From Nodularia sp. (in: cyanobacteria) (lineage in GTDB: Bacteria > Cyanobacteriota > Cyanobacteriia > Cyanobacteriales > Nostocaceae), in assembly GCA_007692755.1 (NCBI GenBank), contig REBL01000263.1, positions 1 to 37,929 of the forward strand: a stretch of 37,929 nucleotides of DNA. The letters run 5' to 3'. This document shows, piece after piece, positions 1 through 8,424 of the stretch (positions within the stretch are counted from its first letter, which is position 1; each line of letters begins with the position of its first letter). The translations under genes and the position numbers were made by a program. The notes under the pieces were generated by a model. It was not told the origin of the DNA and did no database searches. It worked only from the letters and a program-made list of their open reading frames with translations.

Positions 1-22
1 GCACAAAAGCAGGAGTTGATCC

Positions 23-838
23 TTGAATAAAGCCCGGTTTTCTGGACAACCGCATAACTTATCAGGTGACTCTAACGAAGAAGATATTCCCGTAGCTTTA
101 CGCGATAGCCCTGAAGCAGCACCTAAGAGACTTTCCCCAAGTCTGACTTTACTAATCACTGGAGTATCCGCGTTATTCGTCCTGGGTTTAATTGCTAGTT
201 TTTGGTTCTTTGTGATCGCACCCAGAAACACAGTTGTCCCTGAACCTGCACCTAATACCACAACTCCTACAGATACACAATCTAGCGATTCTGTCAATAG
301 GCAAGAAAATATTGATGCGCTGTTGGGTCATTTGACATACCCAGAAGCACCAGAGTCAGAGTTATTACCAATTACCGCAGATGGGCGCATTAGACTGAGA
401 AAAGTTGCGGCTCAAAGGTATAAAGCGATGACGCAAGCAGCACGAGGTGAGGGTGTAATTTTAGTGCCAATTTCTGGTTTTCGCTCAGTAAAAGAGCAAG
501 AACAGTTATTTTTTGGAATTGGTGCTAAACGCAATCAAACCCCAGCCGAAAGAGCTGCTGTCAGTGCGCCTCCTGGACACAGTGAACATCATACAGGTTA
601 CGCTGTGGATATAGGAGATGGTGCAGTCCCAGCGACTAATCTGCAAACCAACTTTGAAAATACTAAAGCCTTTAAATGGTTAGAAGCAAATGCGGCGCGT
701 TTTGGCTTTGAAATCTCCTTTCCTGAGAATAATCCTCAAGGTGTGAGTTATGAACCTTGGCACTGGCGTTTTGTAGGCGATCGCCATAGTTTAGAATTAT
801 TCTACAAAGCCAGAAATTTAAACCCTGCACAACCATAA
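23..838 (+). CDS. VanY-type D-alanyl-D-alanine carboxypeptidase, membrane-anchored (peptidase M15B)
   Basis: Predicted zinc D,D-carboxypeptidase that trims the terminal D-Ala of peptidoglycan stem peptides in the periplasm. The 271-residue protein has a cytoplasmic N-terminus, one membrane segment (about residues 41-66), a Pro/Thr/Ser-rich linker and a C-terminal M15B domain (about 100-260). The domain carries the metal-site motif SEHHTGYAVDIGD, with the SxHxxGxAxD signature, and the late ligand in EPWHWRF. The start is TTG at 23: an in-frame TGA lies at 17-19 and an AGGAG ribosome site sits 7 bases upstream. Length and order fit the cyanobacterial family. It does not overlap the uptake genes downstream and probably belongs to a separate transcript. 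VanY homologues in cyanobacteria are housekeeping wall enzymes, and nothing here indicates vancomycin resistance. Family confidence is high; the exact substrate is inferred. Confidence 0.9.
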   Translation: MNKARFSGQPHNLSGDSNEEDIPVALRDSPEAAPKRLSPSLTLLITGVSALFVLGLIASFWFFVIAPRNTVVPEPAPNTTTPTDTQSSDSVNRQENIDALLGHLTYPEAPESELLPITADGRIRLRKVAAQRYKAMTQAARGEGVILVPISGFRSVKEQEQLFFGIGAKRNQTPAERAAVSAPPGHSEHHTGYAVDIGDGAVPATNLQTNFENTKAFKWLEANAARFGFEISFPENNPQGVSYEPWHWRFVGDRHSLELFYKARNLNPAQP

Positions 839-845
839 TCTAAAT

Positions 846-860
846 TCCCCCTAGAGGGGA
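846..860 (+). terminator. Short hairpin after the carboxypeptidase gene
   Basis: TCCCC and GGGGA form a 5-bp GC-rich stem around a 5-base loop, only 8 bases after the stop codon. The following bases are AT-rich but there is no clean T run, so this is a weak terminator candidate. Confidence 0.3.
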
Positions 861-890
861 TATTTGCGTAATTACTAGAGATATCGGTCA

Positions 891-1051
891 AAATAATTCG
901 TAATTGATAATTCGTAATTCGTAGTTAGAATCAGTGGGGGCTTGTACCCACGACTGATTAAAGACCACCAAATCTTTGATTTTGTGGGGGACTTGTACCC
1001 ATTTAATTACGAATTACGAATTACGAATTACGAATTACGAATTAGTAATTA
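891..1051. repeat. Inverted heptad short-tandem-repeat element
   Basis: The left arm (about 893-923) is built from TAATTCG-type heptads. The right arm (about 1004-1047) has five consecutive CGAATTA heptads, the reverse complement of the left unit, so the whole block can fold back. Between the arms, two nearly identical 17-18-base stretches of the type GTGGGGG(A)CTTGTACCCA lie at about 934-951 and 984-1001; the first can itself form a GTGGG/CCCAC stem. Heptad STRRs are known in heterocystous cyanobacteria. This block fills the 334-base gap between the carboxypeptidase and the permease; no gene is seen there. Confidence 0.75.
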
Positions 1052-1172
1052 TTTGGTCAAGTATGACAGCTTGTCTTTTGACAGACAGAAGGTATCTCTC
1101 CTAACTTTTTATTAGTAGTTATAAATACAAAGCTGAATTTCTTTGGTTTCCGACAGGAAACCTCAAAAAACA

Positions 1173-2186
1173 ATGCAATTCACCAGCAGAATTCAGAAAA
1201 CATGGCTAAGTAATCGTCTGTTAGTCGCAATTATTCTTTTGAGTGTGGCCATTGTTGTCACCTTGGCACTTTCCATCTCTCAAGGTGCTGTCCCCTTTAG
1301 TCTATCAGATATTGGGCAAGCATTATTACACCAGGGCGACCCCATTAAACAAACGATTCTGTGGGATTTGCGAATGCCTAGAATCGCCGCCGCCATGCTG
1401 GTTGGGGCTGGTTTAGGTATGTCTGGGGCTTTGTTGCAAGGAATGTTACGAAATAGTCTGGCTGACCCGTTTATCCTCGGTATTTCTGCGGGTGCTGGAT
1501 TAGTGGCGATCGCCATGATTGTCTTACAAGTCTTCGTCGCTTGGATTCCCCTAGCAGCTTGGTTCGGCGCAATTATCACAGCCGGGATGGTGATTTTTCT
1601 CGGTCGCACCTCTGGGGGAATTCGAGTTGAAAGGCTAATTTTAGGAGGAGTTGCAGTTAGTTCGCTGTTTGGTTCCTTACAATCAGTGTTATTACTGACG
1701 GCTGAAGATGGACAAATCCAGTTAGCCTTAAATTGGTTAGTGGGAAGTCTGAACGGCCGGGGTTGGACACAAGTCCAAATGGCTGCACCCTATATGTTTG
1801 TAGGATTAATCGCTGGGTGTTTACTGGCGCGTTCAGTAAATGTCCTGTCCTTGGGCGATGATTTAGCCGTTGGTTTAGGCTTTTCATTAATGCGATCGCG
1901 TATACTCATCGGTGCAGTTGCAACCCTCTTAGCCGCAGGTGCTGTCAGTGTCGCCGGCTTAGTTGGTTTTGTCGGTTTAGTAGTTCCCCACGGCGTGAGG
2001 ATGTTAGTCGGAACCGACAACCGGATATGTTTACCCTTCTCCGCTGTTGCGGGTGCTTGGTTACTCACCTTTGCTGACTTACTTTCTCGCTTAGGTGCTG
2101 TGGAATTACCCGTAGGTGCAATTACTGCTTTACTTGGTTCACCCATGTTTATTTGGTTGCTCTATAGTGGTGCGAGAAAATCCTGA
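1173..2186 (+). CDS. FecCD/BtuC-type ABC transporter permease (iron-siderophore, heme or cobalamin class)
   Basis: Inner-membrane permease of a type II ABC importer. Some nine or ten hydrophobic segments run through the whole protein. Hallmark FecCD stretches are visible: GAGLGMSGALLQGMLRN, ADPFILGISAGAGL, and GLVGFVGLVVPHGVRML followed by a C-terminal ELPVGAITALLGSP. I prefer ATG 1173, which has AGGAA about 12 bases upstream; an in-frame TTG at 1143 would add ten residues but has no ribosome site. The next genes (TonB-dependent receptor, FecB-like binding protein, ExbB/D) indicate iron or heme uptake. No partner ATPase (FecE/HmuV type) lies in the window, so the energizing subunit must be encoded elsewhere. 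The substrate cannot be read from the permease alone. Confidence 0.9.
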   Translation: MQFTSRIQKTWLSNRLLVAIILLSVAIVVTLALSISQGAVPFSLSDIGQALLHQGDPIKQTILWDLRMPRIAAAMLVGAGLGMSGALLQGMLRNSLADPFILGISAGAGLVAIAMIVLQVFVAWIPLAAWFGAIITAGMVIFLGRTSGGIRVERLILGGVAVSSLFGSLQSVLLLTAEDGQIQLALNWLVGSLNGRGWTQVQMAAPYMFVGLIAGCLLARSVNVLSLGDDLAVGLGFSLMRSRILIGAVATLLAAGAVSVAGLVGFVGLVVPHGVRMLVGTDNRICLPFSAVAGAWLLTFADLLSRLGAVELPVGAITALLGSPMFIWLLYSGARKS

Positions 2187-2197
2187 ACCAATTCTAT

Positions 2198-2216
2198 GAT
2201 AATGATTATTATAACT
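2198..2216 (+). promoter_or_regulatory. Fur-box-like operator upstream of the TonB-dependent receptor
   Basis: GATAATGATTATTATAACT matches the classical 19-bp Fur consensus GATAATGATAATCATTATC at 14 of 19 positions, with the left nine bases exact. It lies about 200 bases before the receptor start, in a 231-base AT-rich spacer, where iron-dependent repression of an uptake gene is expected. It also overlaps no coding region. Binding is inferred. Confidence 0.6.
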
Positions 2217-2417
2217 ACGATAGTATTTCTACTGTACTGGTAAAAACGTGATTTATCTCATCTTTATCTCAGCGATATAACCAAAAATAAATATTTTTTG
2301 ACCTCTCAAGAATAATAGTCAAATTGACTAGATTCAGACTTGCACAAACATTGTTTTGTACTGTGCGAATATTTGGCATTCGGATTTTTTAAAACTAATC
2401 TATTCGGATAAAAACCC

Positions 2418-5069
2418 ATGATCAATATAAAAATTTACCTGAGAATATATTTGGCGATCGCATCCATTTTAACTGGTCAAATCACCCTTTTAGCTTTAAA
2501 TATTTCCCAGACTCAAGCAGCCGAAACACCCATCAATCTCACCCCAAACACCCAGCCCATAGAAATCACAGAAATTCAGCTAAATCAAATCGCCGATAAA
2601 TTAGAACTCACCTTACAAACTACTAATGGAGAAATCCCCAAAGGTGAAATAGAAGATTATGACGATTACATATTAATTAAACTCCATAACACCCAACTCA
2701 AACTACCCAATACTGTAGATTACCTGCAAAACAATCCCATAGCTGGAATTAATTCTCTAAGTGTCACTCAATCATCACCAACAGAAGTTCAAATTAAAAT
2801 CACTAGCGATGGTAACTTACCAAACATTACCGAATTAACAAATCCACAGGGACTCACATTTACCATAGTTAGTAACTCTCAAGAAACCGACGCAATAGAA
2901 TTAGTTACCATTGGTACACCTGACACCACACCCACAGCACCAGCTAACATAACCGTTATTGATAAAGAACAAATAGAAAAACAGCAAGCGCGAGATGTCC
3001 GAGACTTATTGCGTTATGAACCAGGAATTTCTGTACCCAACGATACCCGTGGTGGACTACAAGGAATCAACATTCGTGGTTTAGGAGGTAACAGAGTTAA
3101 TCTTCAAGTAGATGGAATCCGTTTACCCGATGAATATAGCTATGGTTCCAGCAGAATTGGTCGAGATTATGTAGATATTGAAACCTTAAACGCCTTAGAA
3201 ATTTTTCGAGGAAATAATTCCGCAACGTTAGGAAGTGACGCACTGGGTGGAACCGTTAACTTTCAAACAGCTAGAACCGCCAACTTACTAGACGCTGTGG
3301 GGAAAAATTCCTTCACCAGCGCCCGTACCCAATATAGTAGTAAAGATAGCGGATTTGTCGGGACTTTAACACAAGCCAACCGCTTCGATAACTTAGACAC
3401 ATTATTGATTTATACTCGCCGTGATAGTGGTTCATTACAAGTTGGCGGAGGTAACGACATATATCAAGATGATGTCGATAGAACCCGCAACAATATATTA
3501 GGAAAACTCACTTATAACTTTAACCAGCAAAGTTTCCTAGAATTTACCGGAGAATATTTTAATAACATTAGCAACAGTAACTTTTCCACAGCTAATTTAC
3601 CAGGAATGGCCTTTGAAGCTTCAAGTCAAGATTTGCGAGAAAAAGTCACCACTAATCGCGGAAGATTGAGCTTAACTTATCAATACGATCATCCTAGTAG
3701 TGAATCAGCAATTAATTTTGTGCGCCTAAATACTTACTATCAAAATTCAGGAATTACAGAAGATAGTAGAAGAAGCGTTTTGAGTGCAGGAAATATTAGA
3801 AGAGAAGAAGCAGATAAAGAATTTATTGACCGAATATTTGGCGCAAACTTACAACTAAGAAGTGATTTCCAACTCGGAAGCTTAGATAATAGACTCACCT
3901 ATGGTTTTGATATTTCTAGTTCTTACAACGAGAGAAACTATGATAACTTTATCACCACCACAGGTACTAGAGTTACTGCGCCAAACTTTCCCCAAAAAGA
4001 CTTTCCTGATAGTACCACATTTCGCTTAGGAATTTATGCCCAAAACGAAATTGCAGTGAATGACGGAAAGCTGAAAATCATTCCTGGGTTACGCTTTGAT
4101 ATTTACGACTTACAAACAGCAAACAATCCCGAATTTACCCAAAAACAACAAGGAGTAGATGCTGTAGATTATTCCACATCAGCTATTTCACCCAGTTTAG
4201 GTTTAGTTTATCAAGCCTCCCCTGGCTTAAGTTTATTTGGTCGTTATTCCCGTGGATTTCGACCCCCAATTTATAGTGAATTAAACTTTGCATTCCGCGC
4301 TGATATTCCTTTTCGACCCCACAAAGGCATATCTAACCCAGACCTGAAAGCCGAAAATAGTAATAACTTTGAATTAGGATTACGCAGTCGGTCTCCACAG
4401 TTAGACTTTGATATTACAGGTTTTTACAACCGATTTAATAACTTTATTGAACCATCAGCATTTGTTGGTTTTGATTCCAATGATTTTGGCACATTTACCA
4501 ACGCCGGAACACCAATTCCTTTCCAGATATTTCAGGCCCAAAATATCCCAGATGCCGAAATATATGGTTTAGAAATTAAAACAGTATATAGAATGAGCCG
4601 AGAACCAGGTGGTTTTAGCCTCAAAGGTGCATTAGGTTGGCAAATTGGCAATGATTTAACCCGTGATAGACCGATAGATACAATTAATCCTCTGCAATTA
4701 GTCATGGGTTTAGGTTATCAATCTCCTGATGATAAATGGGGAGTAGATTTGATTGGAACATTGGTAGCTAAAGCCAGAGAACAAGCCCTTGTAGACGACC
4801 AAGGAAGTGTGATAAACGCCGGACTACCGACCAGACAAATTAACTTTTACGAACCCAATGGTTACACATTGTTAGACTTCATTGGTTACTACAACATCAG
4901 TGAAAATATCACCTTAACTGCCGGAATGTTTAACATTTTCAATACAGAATACTTTCAATATGCTGATGTTCGTCGTATCAACACCGAATCTCCATCATTT
5001 GAAGCACAAAGAGGACGTTACGCCCAACCAGGAACTAATTTTACCGTCGGTTTTACATGGCGTTTTTAG
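2418..5069 (+). CDS. TonB-dependent outer-membrane receptor with N-terminal AMIN domain, heme/hemoglobin-receptor-like
   Basis: Gated outer-membrane importer of 883 residues. A signal peptide ends near residue 35 (SQTQAA). An AMIN-type domain (about 48-150) follows, then the plug (about 175-285) with INIRGLGGNRVNLQVDGIR and LGSDALGGTVNFQT, and then a 22-strand-type barrel ending in the aromatic TWRF terminus expected of outer-membrane proteins. The barrel has FRPP (near residue 613) followed by NPDLKAE, resembling the FRAP and NPNL boxes of heme receptors; the plug also resembles the hemoglobin/heme subfamily. The AMIN domain, which probably helps cell-wall anchoring, replaces an N-terminal signalling domain and is typical of cyanobacterial receptors. 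A Fur-like box lies upstream. A siderophore rather than heme as substrate remains possible. Confidence 0.9.
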   Translation: MINIKIYLRIYLAIASILTGQITLLALNISQTQAAETPINLTPNTQPIEITEIQLNQIADKLELTLQTTNGEIPKGEIEDYDDYILIKLHNTQLKLPNTVDYLQNNPIAGINSLSVTQSSPTEVQIKITSDGNLPNITELTNPQGLTFTIVSNSQETDAIELVTIGTPDTTPTAPANITVIDKEQIEKQQARDVRDLLRYEPGISVPNDTRGGLQGINIRGLGGNRVNLQVDGIRLPDEYSYGSSRIGRDYVDIETLNALEIFRGNNSATLGSDALGGTVNFQTARTANLLDAVGKNSFTSARTQYSSKDSGFVGTLTQANRFDNLDTLLIYTRRDSGSLQVGGGNDIYQDDVDRTRNNILGKLTYNFNQQSFLEFTGEYFNNISNSNFSTANLPGMAFEASSQDLREKVTTNRGRLSLTYQYDHPSSESAINFVRLNTYYQNSGITEDSRRSVLSAGNIRREEADKEFIDRIFGANLQLRSDFQLGSLDNRLTYGFDISSSYNERNYDNFITTTGTRVTAPNFPQKDFPDSTTFRLGIYAQNEIAVNDGKLKIIPGLRFDIYDLQTANNPEFTQKQQGVDAVDYSTSAISPSLGLVYQASPGLSLFGRYSRGFRPPIYSELNFAFRADIPFRPHKGISNPDLKAENSNNFELGLRSRSPQLDFDITGFYNRFNNFIEPSAFVGFDSNDFGTFTNAGTPIPFQIFQAQNIPDAEIYGLEIKTVYRMSREPGGFSLKGALGWQIGNDLTRDRPIDTINPLQLVMGLGYQSPDDKWGVDLIGTLVAKAREQALVDDQGSVINAGLPTRQINFYEPNGYTLLDFIGYYNISENITLTAGMFNIFNTEYFQYADVRRINTESPSFEAQRGRYAQPGTNFTVGFTWRF

Positions 5070-5397
5070 CGCTTTTAAAACACCCTCTAAAAAATATGAA
5101 TTAGGTTCGCGCAAAGGCGCAAAGGGAGGAAGAAAATAAAGGTGATTTGGGAACTTTATACTTTAGTTCAGCAACGCCAATTTGGTAAAAATATGGGAAC
5201 TGATGCAAAAACCCTATAAAACCCTCTTCCCTTGGCGTTCTTTGCGCCTAAAGCCCTGGGGGCATACGCTACGCGAAGGCGGTTCGTTCCTTCCAAACCA
5301 AATTCCATAAATAAATTAAACTTGCACAGTTGCGATGTTCCCCGGCCAATACAAAGTTTTCATCAACTTATTTAATCAAAAGATAGAGGATACAACA
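5070..5397. repeat. Intergenic dispersed-repeat region
   Basis: This 328-base spacer holds no gene. It has a GCGCAAAGG-rich segment (about 5106-5130) and an opposing CTTGGCGTTCTTTGCGCC segment (about 5231-5249) that are partly complementary. A GCATACGCTACGCGAAGGC stretch at about 5263-5281 resembles the short dispersed repeats common in Nostocales. The binding-protein ribosome site lies at its end. Confidence 0.5.
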
Positions 5398-6288
5398 ATG
5401 AAAAGATATCTAGGAACCTTCTGCACAATTTTATTAGCCGCTAATATTTTAATAGCTTGTAATAGTAACAATGCAGCAGTTAATCAAACTGAAAAAAGCA
5501 GCCCCCAAAATACCCAAGAAATTACACAAGTCAAAAGAGTAGTTGCACTCACACCCCTAGCAGCAGACTTAATCTATAACTTAGATAAAACAAAATTAAT
5601 CGCTGTCCCCAACAGTAGATATATCCAACAAGTAGCCAAAGAAAGATTTTCTGAATTTCCCAAAGTAGGAGTGAGAGGAAATATTAACTTAGAGCAAATA
5701 GTCTTATTACAACCAGATTTAGTAGTTGGTTCCGAAACCTTTCAGGCTGATGCTTTAAAGAAACTGCAAGAATTAGGAATTAAAACTATGACCCATGAAA
5801 CTCGTAGTTGGCAAGACTTAGAACAATTAACTATCCAACTTGCCCAAAAGACTGGAACAGATCCGCAACTTATCTTAGCAAAATATCAATCTTTTTTAGC
5901 AGATATTCCTGATCATAATAACTCTGTGTTATTTTTGGTGAGTACACAACCGACATTATCACCAAATAAAAATAGTTGGTCAGGAAACTTATTAAACAAA
6001 TTTAATTATAAAAATGTAACTGCTGATTTAGAATCTACAGGTCGATTTAGAGGTTATCTGACTCTTTCCCAAGAAAAAATATTAGCCAATAATCCCGATA
6101 AGATTTTTATCATGGAGTCCGATACTATTAACCCAGAAGCTTTTAAGCAGTTACCGTTTTGGAATAAATTGCAAGCTGCGAAAAATAATCAAGTGTATGT
6201 CTTTCATCATGATGGCTTAGTGAGTCCCACCAGTATCGATACAGTGGAACAAGTCACCAAGCGATTACGCGAAGTAGCATCACAATGA
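5398..6288 (+). CDS. Periplasmic lipoprotein, FecB/BtuF-type metal-chelate binding protein (Peripla_BP_2)
   Basis: Substrate-binding component of the iron/heme ABC importer. The start chosen is ATG 5398, which has AGAGGA at 5385-5390 and directly opens a lipoprotein signal peptide (MKRYLGTFCTI...) with a lipobox ending LIAC; an upstream in-frame ATG at 5335 would bury this signal. The mature protein has the two-lobe class III pattern: VKRVVALTPLAADLIYNL at the first strand, LEQIVLLQPDLVVG in lobe one, and ILANNPDKIFIM plus QVYVFHHDGLVSP in lobe two. It is 296 residues long, normal for the family. It lies between the receptor and exbB on the same strand. It would pass substrate to the upstream FecCD permease; heme versus ferri-siderophore is not decidable. 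Confidence 0.87.
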   Translation: MKRYLGTFCTILLAANILIACNSNNAAVNQTEKSSPQNTQEITQVKRVVALTPLAADLIYNLDKTKLIAVPNSRYIQQVAKERFSEFPKVGVRGNINLEQIVLLQPDLVVGSETFQADALKKLQELGIKTMTHETRSWQDLEQLTIQLAQKTGTDPQLILAKYQSFLADIPDHNNSVLFLVSTQPTLSPNKNSWSGNLLNKFNYKNVTADLESTGRFRGYLTLSQEKILANNPDKIFIMESDTINPEAFKQLPFWNKLQAAKNNQVYVFHHDGLVSPTSIDTVEQVTKRLREVASQ

Positions 6289-6491
6289 ATTTACCTCAGA
6301 CAGAGGCGCAAACAAAGGCTCAGAGAATCAGAGTTAGGGAAATATACGTAAATCGGATTTAGGACTGCTATGCTTGTTTTTCGGGTGCTATTTCAATGGG
6401 ACTTGTTTACACTCTCTTGACAAAAAGTATCAATTTGCCTGAAGATTCTACTCATCTGGCTGTGTATTAATTATTTGTGACGAGGCATTAA

Positions 6492-7145
6492 ATGGGAATT
6501 AATAATCTGTTTACGGCTGGCGGTGTAGTAATGTGGCCGCTGTTCGCGTTTTCAGTGTTAGCCGTGGCGCTAATTGTTGAACGTATCCGGTTTTGGGTGA
6601 GAATCAATAACCGTCAAAGCAGTGTCATTAGAGACGTGTTGAAGCTTTATCGGCTAGATAACGTAGTGGGTGCAATGGATAAACTACGAAAAAATGCAGA
6701 TTTGCCCCTAGCACGGATATTTCTGGCGGCGTTGGAATTGGAAGAACCAAATCCCGAAGAATTTCGTTTAGCCTTAGAAAGTGAAGCCCAAGCGGAGATC
6801 CCCTTACTTAAACGCTTTCAAAACATCTTTGAGACAATTATCGGTCTAGCGCCATTATTAGGTCTACTGGGTACGGTCTTAGGATTAATTGCGTCCTTTG
6901 CTTCCCTAGATATTGGTGATGTGGGAGGAACGAAAACCACAGGTGTAACTGCTGGGATCAGTGAAGCGTTGGTTTCCACAGCCACAGGATTGGTAGTTGC
7001 GATATTTACACTCTTATTTGCCAACTCTTTTCGAGGTTTATATGTCCGTCAAATAGCACTCATTCAAGAGTACGGGGGACAATTAGAGTTACTTTACCGC
7101 CGACGTTACGAACGAGGAGAGAGAAGCTATGCGTCTACCAGATGA
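6492..7145 (+). CDS. exbB: ExbB/TolQ/MotA-type proton-channel protein
   Basis: Stator subunit that, with ExbD, uses the proton gradient to drive TonB. The 217-residue protein has a first membrane segment near the N-terminus (about 12-30), a cytoplasmic loop, and two closely spaced segments (about 110-138 and 155-180). The conserved ETIIGLAPLLGLLGTVLGLI and GISEALVSTATGLVVAI stretches of the ExbB/TolQ family are present. An AGG precedes ATG 6492 by about 8 bases. The reading frame overlaps exbD by 17 bases, so the two are translationally coupled. Position directly after a TonB receptor and binding protein favours ExbB over TolQ; no TonB or TolA gene is visible. Confidence 0.92.
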   Translation: MGINNLFTAGGVVMWPLFAFSVLAVALIVERIRFWVRINNRQSSVIRDVLKLYRLDNVVGAMDKLRKNADLPLARIFLAALELEEPNPEEFRLALESEAQAEIPLLKRFQNIFETIIGLAPLLGLLGTVLGLIASFASLDIGDVGGTKTTGVTAGISEALVSTATGLVVAIFTLLFANSFRGLYVRQIALIQEYGGQLELLYRRRYERGERSYASTR

Positions 7146-7533
7146 AGCAGATTTACCAGCACAAATCAACATCTTACCGATGATTGACGTGATATTTGCG
7201 ATTTTAACGTTTTTTATCATGTCAACACTGTTTTTAACGAGGTCTGAAGGTTTGCCAGTTAATTTACCTACGGCGACGACAGCAACGCAACAGCAAGTTC
7301 CCACAAGAATTACCGTAACGGTAGACGAAACAGGAATAATTAGCGTCAATCGTGAACCTAGTACAGTTGATTCATTAGCAGAACAACTGCGGACTATTAT
7401 TGGTTCTGACTCGGAAGCGTTAGTAATTATTAATGCTGATGAAAAAGTAGGTCATGGTCAGGTAGTGGCAATTATGGATCGGGTGCGTCAGGTGAAGGGG
7501 GCGAAGTTAGCAATTTCCACTCAAAAACCCTAA
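7129..7533 (+). CDS. exbD: ExbD/TolR-type biopolymer transport protein
   Basis: Partner of ExbB in the TonB energizing complex. The 134-residue protein has a short cytoplasmic tail, one membrane helix (about 16-38, INILPMIDVIFAILTFFIM) with the essential acidic residue at Asp20, and a periplasmic domain with the family's ITVTVDETGIISVN pattern. A GAGGAGAGA ribosome site is embedded in the end of exbB and the start lies 17 bases before the exbB stop. It ends the uptake cluster; a perfect hairpin follows about 110 bases later. The Asp position fits ExbD, and TolR is the only realistic alternative. Confidence 0.92.
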   Translation: MRLPDEADLPAQINILPMIDVIFAILTFFIMSTLFLTRSEGLPVNLPTATTATQQQVPTRITVTVDETGIISVNREPSTVDSLAEQLRTIIGSDSEALVIINADEKVGHGQVVAIMDRVRQVKGAKLAISTQKP

Positions 7534-7642
7534 GCACCTAAGTAATTGAACCCCAGCCCTTTACAACGCTGCGCGGGCTTGATACATCTGGTCATTCAAG
7601 AATATGACCCTTTAACCAAAAAAATTTTGTAATTCGGTGATT

Positions 7643-7667
7643 AGAGACGTAGCAATGCTACGTCTCT
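7643..7667 (+). terminator. Perfect 12-bp hairpin after exbD, dispersed-repeat type
   Basis: AGAGACGTAGCA and TGCTACGTCTCT are exact reverse complements around one base, followed by five A residues in TAAAAATT. The sequence resembles the ubiquitous GTAGAGACG...CGTCTCTAC repeats of Nostoc genomes, so it may be a repeat that also stops transcription. Confidence 0.5.
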
Positions 7668-7685
7668 AAAAATTTGTGTGCAAAC

Positions 7686-7730
7686 CATAAGTAAATCGGC
7701 ACAAATAAACCTAACTATTTAAAGTATGCA
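7686..7730 (+). repeat. Dispersed repeat copy in the 472-base gap before the first precursor peptide
   Basis: The stretch beginning CATAAGTAAATCGGCAC matches about 30 of 39 positions of another stretch at 8839-8877. The two copies bracket the two precursor genes. Apart from this, the exbD hairpin and the dyad at 7795-7835, the gap 7534-8005 shows no gene. Confidence 0.5.
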
Positions 7731-7794
7731 TCTTCGGTGAACCCTGGTAGGGACTGGTTCTGCAACATCTCTACATTCTGTGTCAGAGATATCT

Positions 7795-7835
7795 ATTACC
7801 GAAAAGTGTAATGCCTTTATGTAGTTTTCGGTAAT
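7795..7835 (+). promoter_or_regulatory. Perfect 11-bp dyad upstream of the precursor peptides
   Basis: ATTACCGAAAA (7795-7805) and TTTTCGGTAAT (7825-7835) are exact reverse complements separated by 19 bases. The dyad lies about 170 bases before the first precursor start. It could be a regulator-binding site or a leader hairpin; with no conservation data its role is inferred. Confidence 0.4.
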
Positions 7836-8005
7836 TACCGTATCTTGATTATGCAACAGCAATTTCTAAATTAAGTAATTAACTTTACAGAAAATGTAAA
7901 TGACTTAGTAATTAAAGGGGGTTAGATTAATAACAACCCAAGAGTTGAGTCGTCCAAACAACAACCGACTCTGGTGATTATTCCCAATACCAAGAGATTA
8001 AAACC

Positions 8006-8218
8006 ATGTCTAACCAATTATTTACCGAAGTATCCGTTGAGCAACAAGAAATCGTAGCTGGTGGTGCATTGGCTTTTCTAGACACTGCAAATTTTTTCAC
8101 TAAAGTTTCCAGCTTTGAAGCATTTTCAGTAGCAGATGGTAACGGCGCTGCTTCAGGTGTAAAAACCTTTACATTTACAGATACAGCATCTTTCTTAACG
8201 GCTTTGGCTGTGGACTAA
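8006..8218 (+). CDS. Double-glycine bacteriocin-like precursor peptide (CTB-family type)
   Basis: Small secreted-peptide precursor of 70 residues. The leader MSNQLFTEVSVEQQEIVAGG ends in GG at residues 19-20, the cleavage motif read by C39-peptidase exporters such as the one encoded at 8999-11149. The 50-residue core begins ALAFLD, has no Cys and few charged residues, and ends in acidic AVD. It contains a degenerate nine-residue repeat, DTANFFTKV and DTASFLTAL. The leader closely resembles cyanobacterial CTB-family bacteriocin precursors. An AGAGA ribosome site precedes ATG 8006. No lanthipeptide-type modification enzyme is adjacent, and without Cys the core cannot form lanthionines. Whether the product kills, signals or coats the cell is unknown. 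Confidence 0.8.
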   Translation: MSNQLFTEVSVEQQEIVAGGALAFLDTANFFTKVSSFEAFSVADGNGAASGVKTFTFTDTASFLTALAVD

Positions 8219-8236
8219 TCATCTGATTTGACCTGC

Positions 8237-8267
8237 ACCCGAATTTGGGAAAAACTCAAATTCGGGT
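8237..8267 (+). terminator. Stem-loop after the first precursor gene
   Basis: ACCCGAATTTG and CAAATTCGGGT pair perfectly over 11 bp with a 9-base loop, 19 bases after the stop codon. No T run follows, so partial termination or mRNA-end protection is as likely as full termination. Confidence 0.55.
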
Positions 8268-8307
8268 ACAATAGAATCGAGTAATATACTGTTCTTTTTG
8301 TATATCG

Positions 8308-8339
8308 ATGATTTTCCAGTGATAAAACTGAAAAATCAT
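8308..8339 (+). promoter_or_regulatory. Second stem-loop between the two precursor genes
   Basis: ATGATTTTCCAGT pairs with ACTGAAAAATCAT over 13 positions with one mismatch and a 6-base loop. It lies about 85 bases before the second precursor start, so it may be an operator or a leader structure. Confidence 0.4.
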
Positions 8340-8424
8340 TTAAAAATGATTGGATATTTACTTGATTTATAAGGTGCTAGGGTTAAAATAATACATTAAT
8401 TAATTGAATTAAAGGGGTGAATTT

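Noticed and set aside
23..838. Vancomycin resistance gene
   Set aside because: The VanY family assignment does not imply resistance; no vanHAX or regulatory genes are present and such enzymes are common in cyanobacteria.
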